DNA of 5,958 bases from Bacteroides sp. (GCA_030589965.1 JAUUZM010000216.1:1-5958), one strand, 5' to 3'. Counted from the stretch's first letter, positions 1 to 5,680 are shown. Notes: generated by a model from the sequence alone, not told the origin. Program-made: numbers and translations.

Positions 1-878
1 GAGAGATTCTTATAGTATTTCGCCTTTCCTTCATCATCAAGCCGGGTAAAAATATTACCAAGGTACATTGCATATTCAGAATTTGGGTTCATCTCATAGA
101 GCTTCAGAAAATAATCTCTTGATAGTTTGAAGTCAGCATTAACCTGTTTAAATGCCTTAAGTAGAATGGAATATTGTTTCCGGGTCCGGTTTCCTTTATA
201 GGCCTTCATCTGGTACTGGTAGGAATCTTCAGCTTTCCAGAAATGAGATTCAGCTGACCATTTCAGGGCAGTTTCATTATCAGGTTGTTGGTGCAGAATC
301 CTCTGGGACATCGAATCACAGACAGCTTCATTGTCCTGCATCCGATTCAATATCATCCAGGTTTCCATATTGTTCAGATCTCCGCTTGAGGTACTATCCA
401 TCCCTTCCCAGAGGTCCCCTGCTAATTCAAAATTCTCACTCTCGATACAGGTCTGAAAAAGTCTTGCTCTGACTTCTCCTGCTTTACTGCCATTTGGATA
501 TTTTAAGAGGTAATTTTCCAGGGCTGTTATTTCCTTGGAAAGGTTATCGATCCGCTGATAATTTTTCGAAAGATAGAGATATAAATTCGCGTCGGAATAT
601 TCAACCTGATTTACTTTTTCGAGGTAATTCAGGGATTTATCGTATTCCTGTAGTTCATAGGCAGCCATTCCTGCAAGGGCATAAACATCTCCTGTTGCAG
701 GTTTTCCCTTTGCCTCAAGCTCGGTAATGATTTGCTCAGAGGTCTCCAGAGCTTCCCGAAAGTTTCCATTCTTGTAAGATTCTGCTCCGGAATTCGTCAT
801 TTCCAGGTACCGTCCACCGGTACATGCCATTATCATTGAGACGCCTATTACAACAAAAATAATTCCCAGTTTTCTCAT
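1..878 (-). CDS. TPR-repeat lipoprotein, C-terminus cut off by the window edge
   Basis: I translated the minus strand from an ATG at 878-876; the frame stays open for 292 codons to the left edge, so the gene is partial. The N-terminus (MRKLGIIFVVIGVSMIMAC) is a lipoprotein signal peptide with lipobox IMAC and acylated Cys19. The next residues (TGGR) lack an acidic surface-export signal, so a periplasm-facing lipoprotein is the simplest reading. The mature part is alpha-helical with tetratricopeptide-like units: about residues 33-52 (AESYKNGNFREALETSEQII), 64-90 (containing YALAGMAAYELQEYDKSL) and 98-128, with weaker repeats to the end. TPR proteins scaffold protein complexes, and no enzymatic motif is visible. 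The start follows a candidate promoter at 905-932 by about 26 nt. The XRE regulator lies 115 nt upstream on the same strand, so cotranscription is possible but not required. Partner and role are unknown. Confidence 0.88.
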   Translation of the reverse strand, partial: MRKLGIIFVVIGVSMIMACTGGRYLEMTNSGAESYKNGNFREALETSEQIITELEAKGKPATGDVYALAGMAAYELQEYDKSLNYLEKVNQVEYSDANLYLYLSKNYQRIDNLSKEITALENYLLKYPNGSKAGEVRARLFQTCIESENFELAGDLWEGMDSTSSGDLNNMETWMILNRMQDNEAVCDSMSQRILHQQPDNETALKWSAESHFWKAEDSYQYQMKAYKGNRTRKQYSILLKAFKQVNADFKLSRDYFLKLYEMNPNSEYAMYLGNIFTRLDDEGKAKYYKNL

Positions 879-904
879 CAGACCCGTCTTTAATTTTAAG
901 TGGA

Positions 905-932
905 CAAATATAATAAATTATGCCTTTTGAAA
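905..932 (-). promoter_or_regulatory. Candidate Bacteroidota promoter for the TPR lipoprotein gene
   Basis: Read on the minus strand, TATATTTG (912-905) fits the phylum's TAnnTTTG -7 consensus exactly. TTTC (932-929) stands where a TTTG -33 box would be, with a 16-base spacer, shorter than the usual 19-21. The -7 box ends 26 nt before the lipoprotein ATG. TTTC is the start of the element TTTCAAAAG (932-924), which recurs at the plus-strand promoter on the far side of the regulator gene, so regulation by that neighbour is plausible. The rest of the gap (933-993) holds an imperfect stem (949-956 with 965-975) without a U-run. Confidence 0.45.
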
Positions 933-993
933 ACCCTGGTGAGGATTCATCATTTTCTGCGAGTAAAAAGATGATTTTGATCGGGTAAGAAGA

Positions 994-1878
994 TTAGTTA
1001 TAGCGACGAATCTTACCCTTAACAAGGAAGAGTTGCAAAATATCAGCCTTGTTAACTTCAATAGCTTCTTCTGAACCGATTGATCTTTCCAGAAGAAGGG
1101 TATCAGGATTCCCGGAATTATTAATAAATCGTAAGAGGTTAATTTCTTTGGTTATCAGTATATATGGCAGTCCGTAGATATAGCTATTTTTATCTACCTG
1201 ATTCACCATTACAATATCTCCAGGATAAAACTCCGGCTCCATATCATCTCCAAATACTTCCAGGGCAATATCACATTCAAGGAAGGATTCGATTCTCACG
1301 ATATGAGCAGGACTGGCATTGCTGCAATTCAGCAGGGATTTGTATTCTCCTTCAGCGCTTGCCCCAAATGTCTTAATCATTTTATTGAGAGTAGAAGGAG
1401 GAATATAATCACCCATACCCTTGCTTGTCACCATGGGTATCTGGTTATACCTTAACCAGTCGGGATTAACTTCGGGAAATACTTCAAGGTAAGTTTTGAT
1501 GATATGATCCGGCGGTGATTCATTCTCATAGAAATATGTTCGTAGTACATCTTCCTTTACACCTAGTTTTTCGGCTGCTTCGTTGAGTGTTATTGTATAT
1601 TTACGGTGAATATGGGAGAGGCGGTCATTAATATTGGGAAAGGAGTCCTCAGCAATAGAAAACATTTGCCCCTGTCCGGCAATCAACCATCTTACATTTA
1701 GTTGATTGTACTTTGAAAGTATCCTGAATATAATATCGTAGCTTGGACTGCGTTTCGGATTGTTAACAATGTTCGTGATAGTAGAATTATTTCGCAATCC
1801 GATCTCTTTTGAAAAGGAATTTTTATTTAACCCTAATTCTTTGATTAGTAAAGATATACGCTCTCCAATGCCCTGCAT
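994..1878 (-). CDS. Tandem-XRE transcriptional regulator with a catalytically dead S24/LexA-like domain
   Basis: A 294-residue DNA-binding regulator. The N-terminal XRE helix-turn-helix spans about residues 4-68 (RISLLIKELGLNKNSFSKEI, then SPSYDIIFRILSKY) and ends in VRWLIAGQGQMF. A second, more diverged XRE-like unit spans about 84-147 (LNEAAEKLGVKEDVLRTYF) and ends in the parallel phrase NPDWLRYNQIPM, which suggests an internal duplication. Residues about 195-292 match the S24/LexA/CI C-terminal fold, with GDDMEPEFYPGDIVMVNQ at 210-227. In self-cleaving members the motif is G-D/N-S-M-x-P; here Asp212 replaces the Ser, and the Lys expected near 248-250 is absent (INLLRFI). I therefore infer a dimerisation or sensor domain without autoproteolysis. 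The upstream region carries a 9-bp inverted repeat that is a candidate autoregulatory operator. Phage genes are not visible nearby, so this looks like a resident regulator rather than a prophage repressor. Confidence 0.9.
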   Translation of the reverse strand: MQGIGERISLLIKELGLNKNSFSKEIGLRNNSTITNIVNNPKRSPSYDIIFRILSKYNQLNVRWLIAGQGQMFSIAEDSFPNINDRLSHIHRKYTITLNEAAEKLGVKEDVLRTYFYENESPPDHIIKTYLEVFPEVNPDWLRYNQIPMVTSKGMGDYIPPSTLNKMIKTFGASAEGEYKSLLNCSNASPAHIVRIESFLECDIALEVFGDDMEPEFYPGDIVMVNQVDKNSYIYGLPYILITKEINLLRFINNSGNPDTLLLERSIGSEEAIEVNKADILQLFLVKGKIRRYN

Positions 1879-1898
1879 TTATTGAAATTTTAAGGATA

Positions 1899-1940
1899 TT
1901 TTGAAAGGTTAGATGAAAAAAAAATATCATACTTTCAAAA
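1899..1940. promoter_or_regulatory. Inverted-repeat operator candidate upstream of the XRE regulator
   Basis: TTTTGAAAG (1899-1907) and CTTTCAAAA (1932-1940) form a perfect 9-bp inverted repeat. The arm centres are 33 bp apart, about three helical turns, and an A9 tract (1916-1924) lies between them. The right arm covers the -33 box of the plus-strand promoter; the left arm lies 20-30 nt upstream of the regulator ATG. The related element TTTCAAAAG also lies in the lipoprotein promoter (932-924, minus strand). Placement suggests binding by the tandem-XRE protein; that is inference. The 8-mer TTTCAAAA also occurs inside coding sequence near 4634 and 4784, so chance cannot be excluded. Confidence 0.4.
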
Positions 1941-1964
1941 GACAGTAAAATAGTTATATATTTG
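1933..1964 (+). promoter_or_regulatory. Strong candidate Bacteroidota promoter reading into the structured intergenic region
   Basis: The -7 box TATATTTG (1957-1964) matches TAnnTTTG exactly. TTTC (1933-1936) serves as a near-consensus -33 box with a 20-base spacer, within the normal range. Transcription would begin near 1969-1972, directly at the first inverted repeat (1972-1990). The nearest long plus-strand gene starts at 2285, so the transcript is either a separate small RNA or an untranslated leader of about 315 nt for the phosphatase operon. The -33 box lies inside the right arm of the operator candidate. Confidence 0.55.
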
Positions 1965-1971
1965 TGTCCAA

Positions 1972-2193
1972 CAATGTACAAAATACATTGGCCTTTTACA
2001 GAGAATATTTTCTAAAAGGTGTCGTTGTTTGACAAACAGATATATTGAATCCATTATTATCAAGTCTGGCTTGGTTAATGGTCAAAATATACAAAGGAGG
2101 ATAAGAAACCGGCTCATTCCAATGTTTAAAATTCTTATGGTAGTGGTTTCATTTCAAACATTAATCTCAAAATGAGCTGGTTTCCTCCTTTGT
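1972..2193 (+). ncRNA. Possible structured RNA or structured mRNA leader made of five consecutive hairpins
   Basis: Five inverted repeats follow the promoter in a row. (1) CAATGTA/TACATTG, 1972-1978 with 1984-1990. (2) CCTTTTA/TAAAAGG, 1992-1998 with 2013-2019, with further A-U and G-U pairs inside. (3) TGTTTG-A-CAAACA, 2026-2038. (4) CCATTA/TAATGG, 2051-2056 with 2076-2081, containing CAAG/CTTG at 2061-2064 with 2070-2073. (5) The long hairpin 2091-2193. No open frame longer than 17 codons was noticed here, and no known riboswitch or RNA family was recognised. No U-run terminator follows 2193, so the transcript may continue into the phosphatase gene. Calling it an RNA is inference from structure plus promoter; hairpins 1 and 3 could equally be DNA operators. 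Confidence 0.35.
2091..2193. repeat. Long imperfect inverted repeat (103-nt hairpin) with Shine-Dalgarno/anti-Shine-Dalgarno arms
   Basis: Outer arms ACAAAGGAGG (2091-2100) and CCTCCTTTGT (2184-2193) pair perfectly over 10 bp. After a 5-nt bulge (ATAAG, 2101-2105) the stem continues with AAACCGGCTCATT (2106-2118) against AATGAGCTGGTTT (2171-2183), 13 pairs with one G-U. A further inner stem pairs AATGTTT (2121-2127) with AAACATT (2156-2162), then AAAT (2129-2132) with ATTT (2151-2154), closing an 18-nt loop. The outer pairing joins AAAGGAGG, a perfect ribosome-binding sequence, to CCTCCTTT, the 16S rRNA 3'-end sequence. No T-run follows either strand, and no target-site duplication was seen at the ends. 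Confidence 0.8.
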
Positions 2194-2219
2194 TCCAATT
2201 ATTCCCATTCCATTTCCTG

Positions 2220-2251
2220 TTTGAGTTATTCTTCCATTTGCCTTATAAATA
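2220..2251 (+). promoter_or_regulatory. Weak candidate promoter close to the phosphatase gene
   Basis: A consensus -33 TTTG (2220-2223) is followed after 20 bases by TATAAATA (2244-2251), which keeps the TA of TAnnTTTG but not the TTTG. It would give a leader of about 30 nt for the gene at 2285. A second pair, TTTG 2237-2240 and TATATTTC 2264-2271, has a better -7 but a 23-base spacer and leaves almost no leader. Either could be the direct promoter if the hairpin region upstream is a separate RNA. Confidence 0.25.
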
Positions 2252-2284
2252 ATACGGAAAAATTATATTTCCTACATTTATGAA

Positions 2285-4207
2285 GTGAAGCATATCTTAA
2301 GCGGATATATTCTTTTATTGTTTTTGGCTTTTTGTAGCAATCTACAGGTATACGGGCAGGTCGTAACAGAAGATTGGCTGAAGTCTGAATACACCATTTT
2401 ACTGGCCAATTATATATCCTGGCCGGAGGAAGAGGACATAGATACCTTTAATATAGGAGTCCTTTCTTCTCATTCCATTTATACCCAGATTAGCCTGAAG
2501 TCCCATGTACAAACTGTAAATGAGAAACCCTTCAAAGTTTCATTTTTCAAGAATCTGCGGGATCTAAAACAGGTTGATATTCTTTATGTTGATGAGAAAA
2601 AGAATAAATCACTCAAGAAAATATTTAATCAGCTGGATAGTAAGCCCGTTCTGATTGTAACTGACTCTGCCAAAACAATTGATTTTACCATGCTGAACCT
2701 GTTAGGGATGAATATCGCTGGTCATAAACCCTTCCAGATTAACAAAACCAATATTGATAAGGCTGGATTAAAGATTTCACCCAAAATACTCTTGATTGGT
2801 GGTGATGAGGAAGACCTCCGCGATATTTACAAGGAGCTGGAAAATGAGGGTGCCATAATCAGGGCTGAACTCGATACGGTGATTTATCAGCTGGACAAAA
2901 AACAAGGGGAGTTGCAAGGCAGTGAAGAAAAGCTTGAACTTAGATCAGAGGAGATACAGAATTTAGTTCAAGAGATAGAATTTCAAACCGGGGAGCTTTC
3001 AACACTTTCCGATAGCGTTAATTTGAAGGAAATGGACTTGATCCAGAAGGTCAGGTTACTGGCCGACCAGGAAGATAAAGTAAAGGAAAGGGAGGCTGAA
3101 ATCGAAGTGTTGAACAAAAGTATATCGGAGAAGGAAAATGAGATAAATGAACGAAGTGAAACAATTGACAAGCAACTTGACGATCTGGTAATTCAGACCG
3201 CCATGATGAACGAGCAGGAAAAGATCCTGAAAAAACAGAGAATTCAGATTGAAAGGCAAACTATGGTAATCTGGTTATTCATTGTGCTTTCCATGCTGAT
3301 ATTTGGAATGGGATTTATCAGCTATCGAGCTTACAGGACAAAAAAAAGGGCAAACCGGATATTGAAGGAGAAAAATAAGGTTATTCAAAGTCAGAAGTCA
3401 GATATCTTAAACCAGAAGAAAAATATTACTGACAGTATCTATTATGCCCTGACCATCCAGCAAGCCATGCTTCCGGAAATTGACGATCTTAAGAAATTAT
3501 TTGAAGGTTTCATTATTTATTTACCCAAGGATATAGTATCTGGCGATTTCTATTGGTTTACCAGCCGCAAGAAAAAAAAATCCAATGAGAGGCAATTCTA
3601 TCTTGCTGTGGTGGACTGCACAGGACATGGGGTTCCGGGAGGATTCCTTTCTATGATAGGGGCCAGGGCCCTGGATACGATTGTTAATGAGCAAAAAGTT
3701 GTACAGACAGATGTGATCCTGGAATTAATGGACAAAAGAATACGGAAAGCCCTGAACCAAAGCAAGACTGAAAACGAAGATGGGATGGATGTTTGCCTTT
3801 GTAAGATTACAATACAGAATGATGATGAAAATGATCAGAATGTATACCTTAGTTTTTCCGGCGCTAAAAGATCCTTATTCCTTAAGAGAAGAGGAGGGAA
3901 GGAGGTTGAAGTGATCAAGGGAGATAGACGCTCGATAGGGGGGAGGTATTTTAATCCCAATCCATTCTCAAAAAGCGAACTGGCATTGAATAAGGGTGAC
4001 CGGATCTACCTGACGAGTGATGGACTGATGGATCAACATTCCCCCGAAAGGGAAAAATTTGGTACCAGAAGATTTATTGACTGCCTGAATGAAATTGCAT
4101 CTCTGAATATGAACGAGCAACAAGTGAAGCTGGAAGAAAAATTACTTGGCTTTATGAAAAATGAAAATCAGCGGGACGATATCACTATTATGGGGATAAA
4201 TCTGTAA
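2285..4207 (+). CDS. Membrane PP2C/SpoIIE-type serine/threonine phosphatase with periplasmic YfiR-like sensor domain (SiaA-like role)
   Basis: A 640-residue protein. I use the GTG at 2285: it gives a complete signal peptide (about residues 1-25, cleavage near VYG-Q), no in-frame start precedes it after a stop at 2246-2248, and the ATG at 2280 is in another frame and stops at once. Residues about 30-173 resemble the YfiR/DUF4154 domain (TILLANYISWPEE, FNIGVL, KPVLIVTDS, INKTNIDKAGLKISPKILLI). Residues about 175-325 are charged heptad-rich coiled coil, then a membrane helix at about 327-347 and a short coiled linker. The pre-domain motif DSIYYALTIQQAMLP (383-397) leads into the phosphatase: SGDF with Asp421, VDCTGHGVPGG with Asp444, SDG with Asp579, and RDDIT with Asp631/632 as expected metal ligands, so it looks active. 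By analogy with SiaA it would dephosphorylate the SiaC protein encoded 32 nt downstream. Confidence 0.92.
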   Translation: MKHILSGYILLLFLAFCSNLQVYGQVVTEDWLKSEYTILLANYISWPEEEDIDTFNIGVLSSHSIYTQISLKSHVQTVNEKPFKVSFFKNLRDLKQVDILYVDEKKNKSLKKIFNQLDSKPVLIVTDSAKTIDFTMLNLLGMNIAGHKPFQINKTNIDKAGLKISPKILLIGGDEEDLRDIYKELENEGAIIRAELDTVIYQLDKKQGELQGSEEKLELRSEEIQNLVQEIEFQTGELSTLSDSVNLKEMDLIQKVRLLADQEDKVKEREAEIEVLNKSISEKENEINERSETIDKQLDDLVIQTAMMNEQEKILKKQRIQIERQTMVIWLFIVLSMLIFGMGFISYRAYRTKKRANRILKEKNKVIQSQKSDILNQKKNITDSIYYALTIQQAMLPEIDDLKKLFEGFIIYLPKDIVSGDFYWFTSRKKKKSNERQFYLAVVDCTGHGVPGGFLSMIGARALDTIVNEQKVVQTDVILELMDKRIRKALNQSKTENEDGMDVCLCKITIQNDDENDQNVYLSFSGAKRSLFLKRRGGKEVEVIKGDRRSIGGRYFNPNPFSKSELALNKGDRIYLTSDGLMDQHSPEREKFGTRRFIDCLNEIASLNMNEQQVKLEEKLLGFMKNENQRDDITIMGINL

Positions 4208-4239
4208 ATTTATTGCATTAATCCCTGAAAAAAACACTC

Positions 4240-4662
4240 ATGGAAAACCTTCATATTCCAATTGTCGAGGAAGAGTTTGACAAGCCATTTGTAAATTTTG
4301 ATGCAACATCCGGCAAATGTGAGTTGTCAGGCGAAAGTTTCCCGGAAAAGACGGAAGATTTTTATGGTCTGCTGATGAACTGGCTGAAACAGTATATGAA
4401 AGAAGTGAAGGGCCCGATTGAATTTGTTTTTGGAGTCTCTTACTTTAACACCAGTTCTTCTAAACGGATCCTTCACATTATGATCCTGCTGCAGGAATAT
4501 GTCAAAAAAGGTGGAAAAGTAACTGCTCAATGGAGCTATGACCCGGAGGACCTAGATCTGGAGGAAGATATTGAGGACCTGAGAGTGATATCCAACCTGG
4601 ATCTGAAATTAAATCCTGAAGGTGGTGAGACCCGTTTCAAAAAATTCAGCCAACCAAATTAA
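4240..4662 (+). CDS. siaC: SiaC-family regulatory phosphoprotein (DUF1987)
   Basis: A 140-residue cytoplasmic protein without signal peptide or membrane helix, the usual length for the family. The hallmark is YFNTSSSKRIL (68-78) after a predicted beta strand (IEFVFGVS); Thr71 corresponds, by motif, to the threonine that is phosphorylated in Pseudomonas SiaC. The acidic stretch DPEDLDLEEDIEDL (106-119) is followed by LDLKLNP. In Pseudomonas, SiaC is phosphorylated by the kinase SiaB and dephosphorylated by SiaA, and the unphosphorylated form binds and activates the diguanylate cyclase SiaD. The gene starts 32 nt after the phosphatase stop and is almost certainly cotranscribed with it, which supports an enzyme-substrate pair. 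Neither a SiaB kinase nor a GGDEF protein is present in the window, so its output partner is unknown. No clear terminator was found in the 31-nt gap before the convergent gene. Confidence 0.88.
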   Translation: MENLHIPIVEEEFDKPFVNFDATSGKCELSGESFPEKTEDFYGLLMNWLKQYMKEVKGPIEFVFGVSYFNTSSSKRILHIMILLQEYVKKGGKVTAQWSYDPEDLDLEEDIEDLRVISNLDLKLNPEGGETRFKKFSQPN

Positions 4663-4693
4663 CGTCTAGCAGAAACAAAACTGCCCTGAGGTA

Positions 4694-5584
4694 TCACAGA
4701 AGGGGTTTCAGGTTTTCAACCTGGGATGACTTGAGGACTTCATTTTCGGTAATGAATCCATCCACCCAGGCAGAGGGTGTTTTTTCAAAATAGAAATTCT
4801 CAATACCCAGACCTGCAGGAGGATCTTCCCAGACTTCCTGATGGGTTTTCTGGTGCTCGTTATATTCCATCTCCTGGCGTAGAGAAGGCAGACTGGACCA
4901 GAATTTTCGGCTGTCAGCAAGCACATAAATTGGGATGCCCGCATTTTTACCAGCAAGGCAAATATTATAGGTCCCGGCTTTGTTAACAAAGTAATCCTTG
5001 TAGATGGAATCCGCCCCGAGCAATATCATATTAATTTTATCCAGATGCCTGGCGAATCCGACATCCGGAACAAGGGTCACATCGTAACCAAGCTTTTTAA
5101 TTAAGGTTGCCTGCATCCTGCCCTCAAAAACTGGCCTTGATTCGGTCTGAATGATTTTTACTTTCTTTCGCATGCCCGAAAATTTTCGAAAAACTTCCTT
5201 GACTGCACTACTCTGGCTGTGGATAAGGATTAATTTCTGGCTCATGTCGATAATCGAAATGGCCTGGGTTGCCAGTTTTTCACTGACATCAGACCAAACA
5301 GTTTTGTATTCGCTAAGGAAGTTAAGCAGGGGAGATCTCCATTCCAACTTTTCCTGGGTCAGCAGACGGGTAACCTGGCTGCAGAAGTGGACCAGGACAA
5401 AAAGGGATTGATGGGTTTCCTGGAGCTTCCTGGAATGGTCCATAAGAAACCCCCTGTCCTTAGAAGATTGCATATCCCCTTTTTCCAGCCAGTAAAGGAT
5501 GAGCTCAATATATTGTTCTAAAAGTTCTGCGGATCCGGAATAGTTATCCGACTCAAATTTTTTCAGGTCCTCTTTCCACTTCAT
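4694..5584 (-). CDS. eIF2B alpha/beta/delta-like protein of the MtnA/ribose-1,5-bisphosphate isomerase superfamily, isomerase Cys missing
   Basis: A 296-residue soluble protein. The N-terminal half (about 1-115) is helical and otherwise unrecognised. The C-terminal Rossmann-like half carries the family signatures: KLILIHSQSSAVKEVF (117-132), TESRPVFEGRMQA (147-159), GYDVTLVPDVG (166-176), LLGADSIYKD (188-197), NKAGTYNICLAG (201-212) and IPIYVLAD (217-224). In MtnA and ribose-1,5-bisphosphate isomerase a Cys in the THCN-type motif and the Asp of GAD do catalysis. Here Asp192 is kept but the Cys position reads Ser (HSQSS, 122-126), as in eIF2B regulatory subunits, which also lack the Cys. I therefore infer a ligand-binding or regulatory protein rather than a classical isomerase. 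It is convergent with siaC and probably monocistronic here; its own promoter must lie in 5585-5733, where I see only a loose match (TAATTTG, minus strand, near 5607-5613). Confidence 0.8.
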   Translation of the reverse strand: MKWKEDLKKFESDNYSGSAELLEQYIELILYWLEKGDMQSSKDRGFLMDHSRKLQETHQSLFVLVHFCSQVTRLLTQEKLEWRSPLLNFLSEYKTVWSDVSEKLATQAISIIDMSQKLILIHSQSSAVKEVFRKFSGMRKKVKIIQTESRPVFEGRMQATLIKKLGYDVTLVPDVGFARHLDKINMILLGADSIYKDYFVNKAGTYNICLAGKNAGIPIYVLADSRKFWSSLPSLRQEMEYNEHQKTHQEVWEDPPAGLGIENFYFEKTPSAWVDGFITENEVLKSSQVENLKPLL

Positions 5585-5613
5585 TCTTCCATCAGGTCAA
5601 TAGACATGCAAAT

Positions 5614-5643
5614 TAGTAATTATTCCTCAATTGGAAATTACTA
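5614..5643. repeat. Inverted repeat in the divergent promoter region
   Basis: TAGTAATT (5614-5621) and AATTACTA (5636-5643) are perfectly complementary over 8 bp. After a 2-base bulge (AT, 5622-5623), TCC (5624-5626) pairs with GGA (5633-5635) around a 6-base loop. It sits 30 bp upstream of the eIF2B-like start and about 90 bp upstream of the rightward frame, where a regulator controlling either or both genes would bind. No T-run follows, so it is not an intrinsic terminator. Confidence 0.5.
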
Positions 5644-5680
5644 TTCGTACCTGAGTGCATCAGTAGGATAACTTTTTGCG

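Noticed and set aside
494..727. 77-codon plus-strand ORF
   Set aside because: It lies antisense inside the TPR lipoprotein frame, which has a signal peptide and repeat structure; the 77-residue product has no recognisable features.
2091..2193. Miniature inverted-repeat element (MITE)
   Set aside because: No target-site duplication is visible at the ends (AAATAT on the left, TCCAAT on the right), and a second copy is not present in the window.
2091..2200. Intrinsic transcription terminator
   Set aside because: The stem is far too long and bulged, and neither strand has a U-run after it.
1965..2284. Retron non-coding RNA (short hairpins followed by a long hairpin)
   Set aside because: The shape is reminiscent, but there is no reverse transcriptase gene in the window and I found no complementary a1/a2 ends flanking the structure.
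1970..2284. c-di-GMP riboswitch upstream of a c-di-GMP-linked operon
   Set aside because: The context is tempting, but I could not find the conserved core sequences of the known c-di-GMP riboswitch classes.
2280..2288. ATG at 2280 as the phosphatase start
   Set aside because: It is out of frame and reaches TGA after one sense codon; the GTG at 2285 gives the full signal peptide.
2318..2344. Lipoprotein signal in the phosphatase (LAFC)
   Set aside because: Phe precedes the Cys where Gly, Ala or Ser is required, so ordinary signal peptidase cleavage is more likely.
4709..4723. CAGGTT-TTC-AACCTG hairpin as terminator for the convergent genes
   Set aside because: It lies inside the 3' coding end of the eIF2B-like gene and has no T-run on either side.
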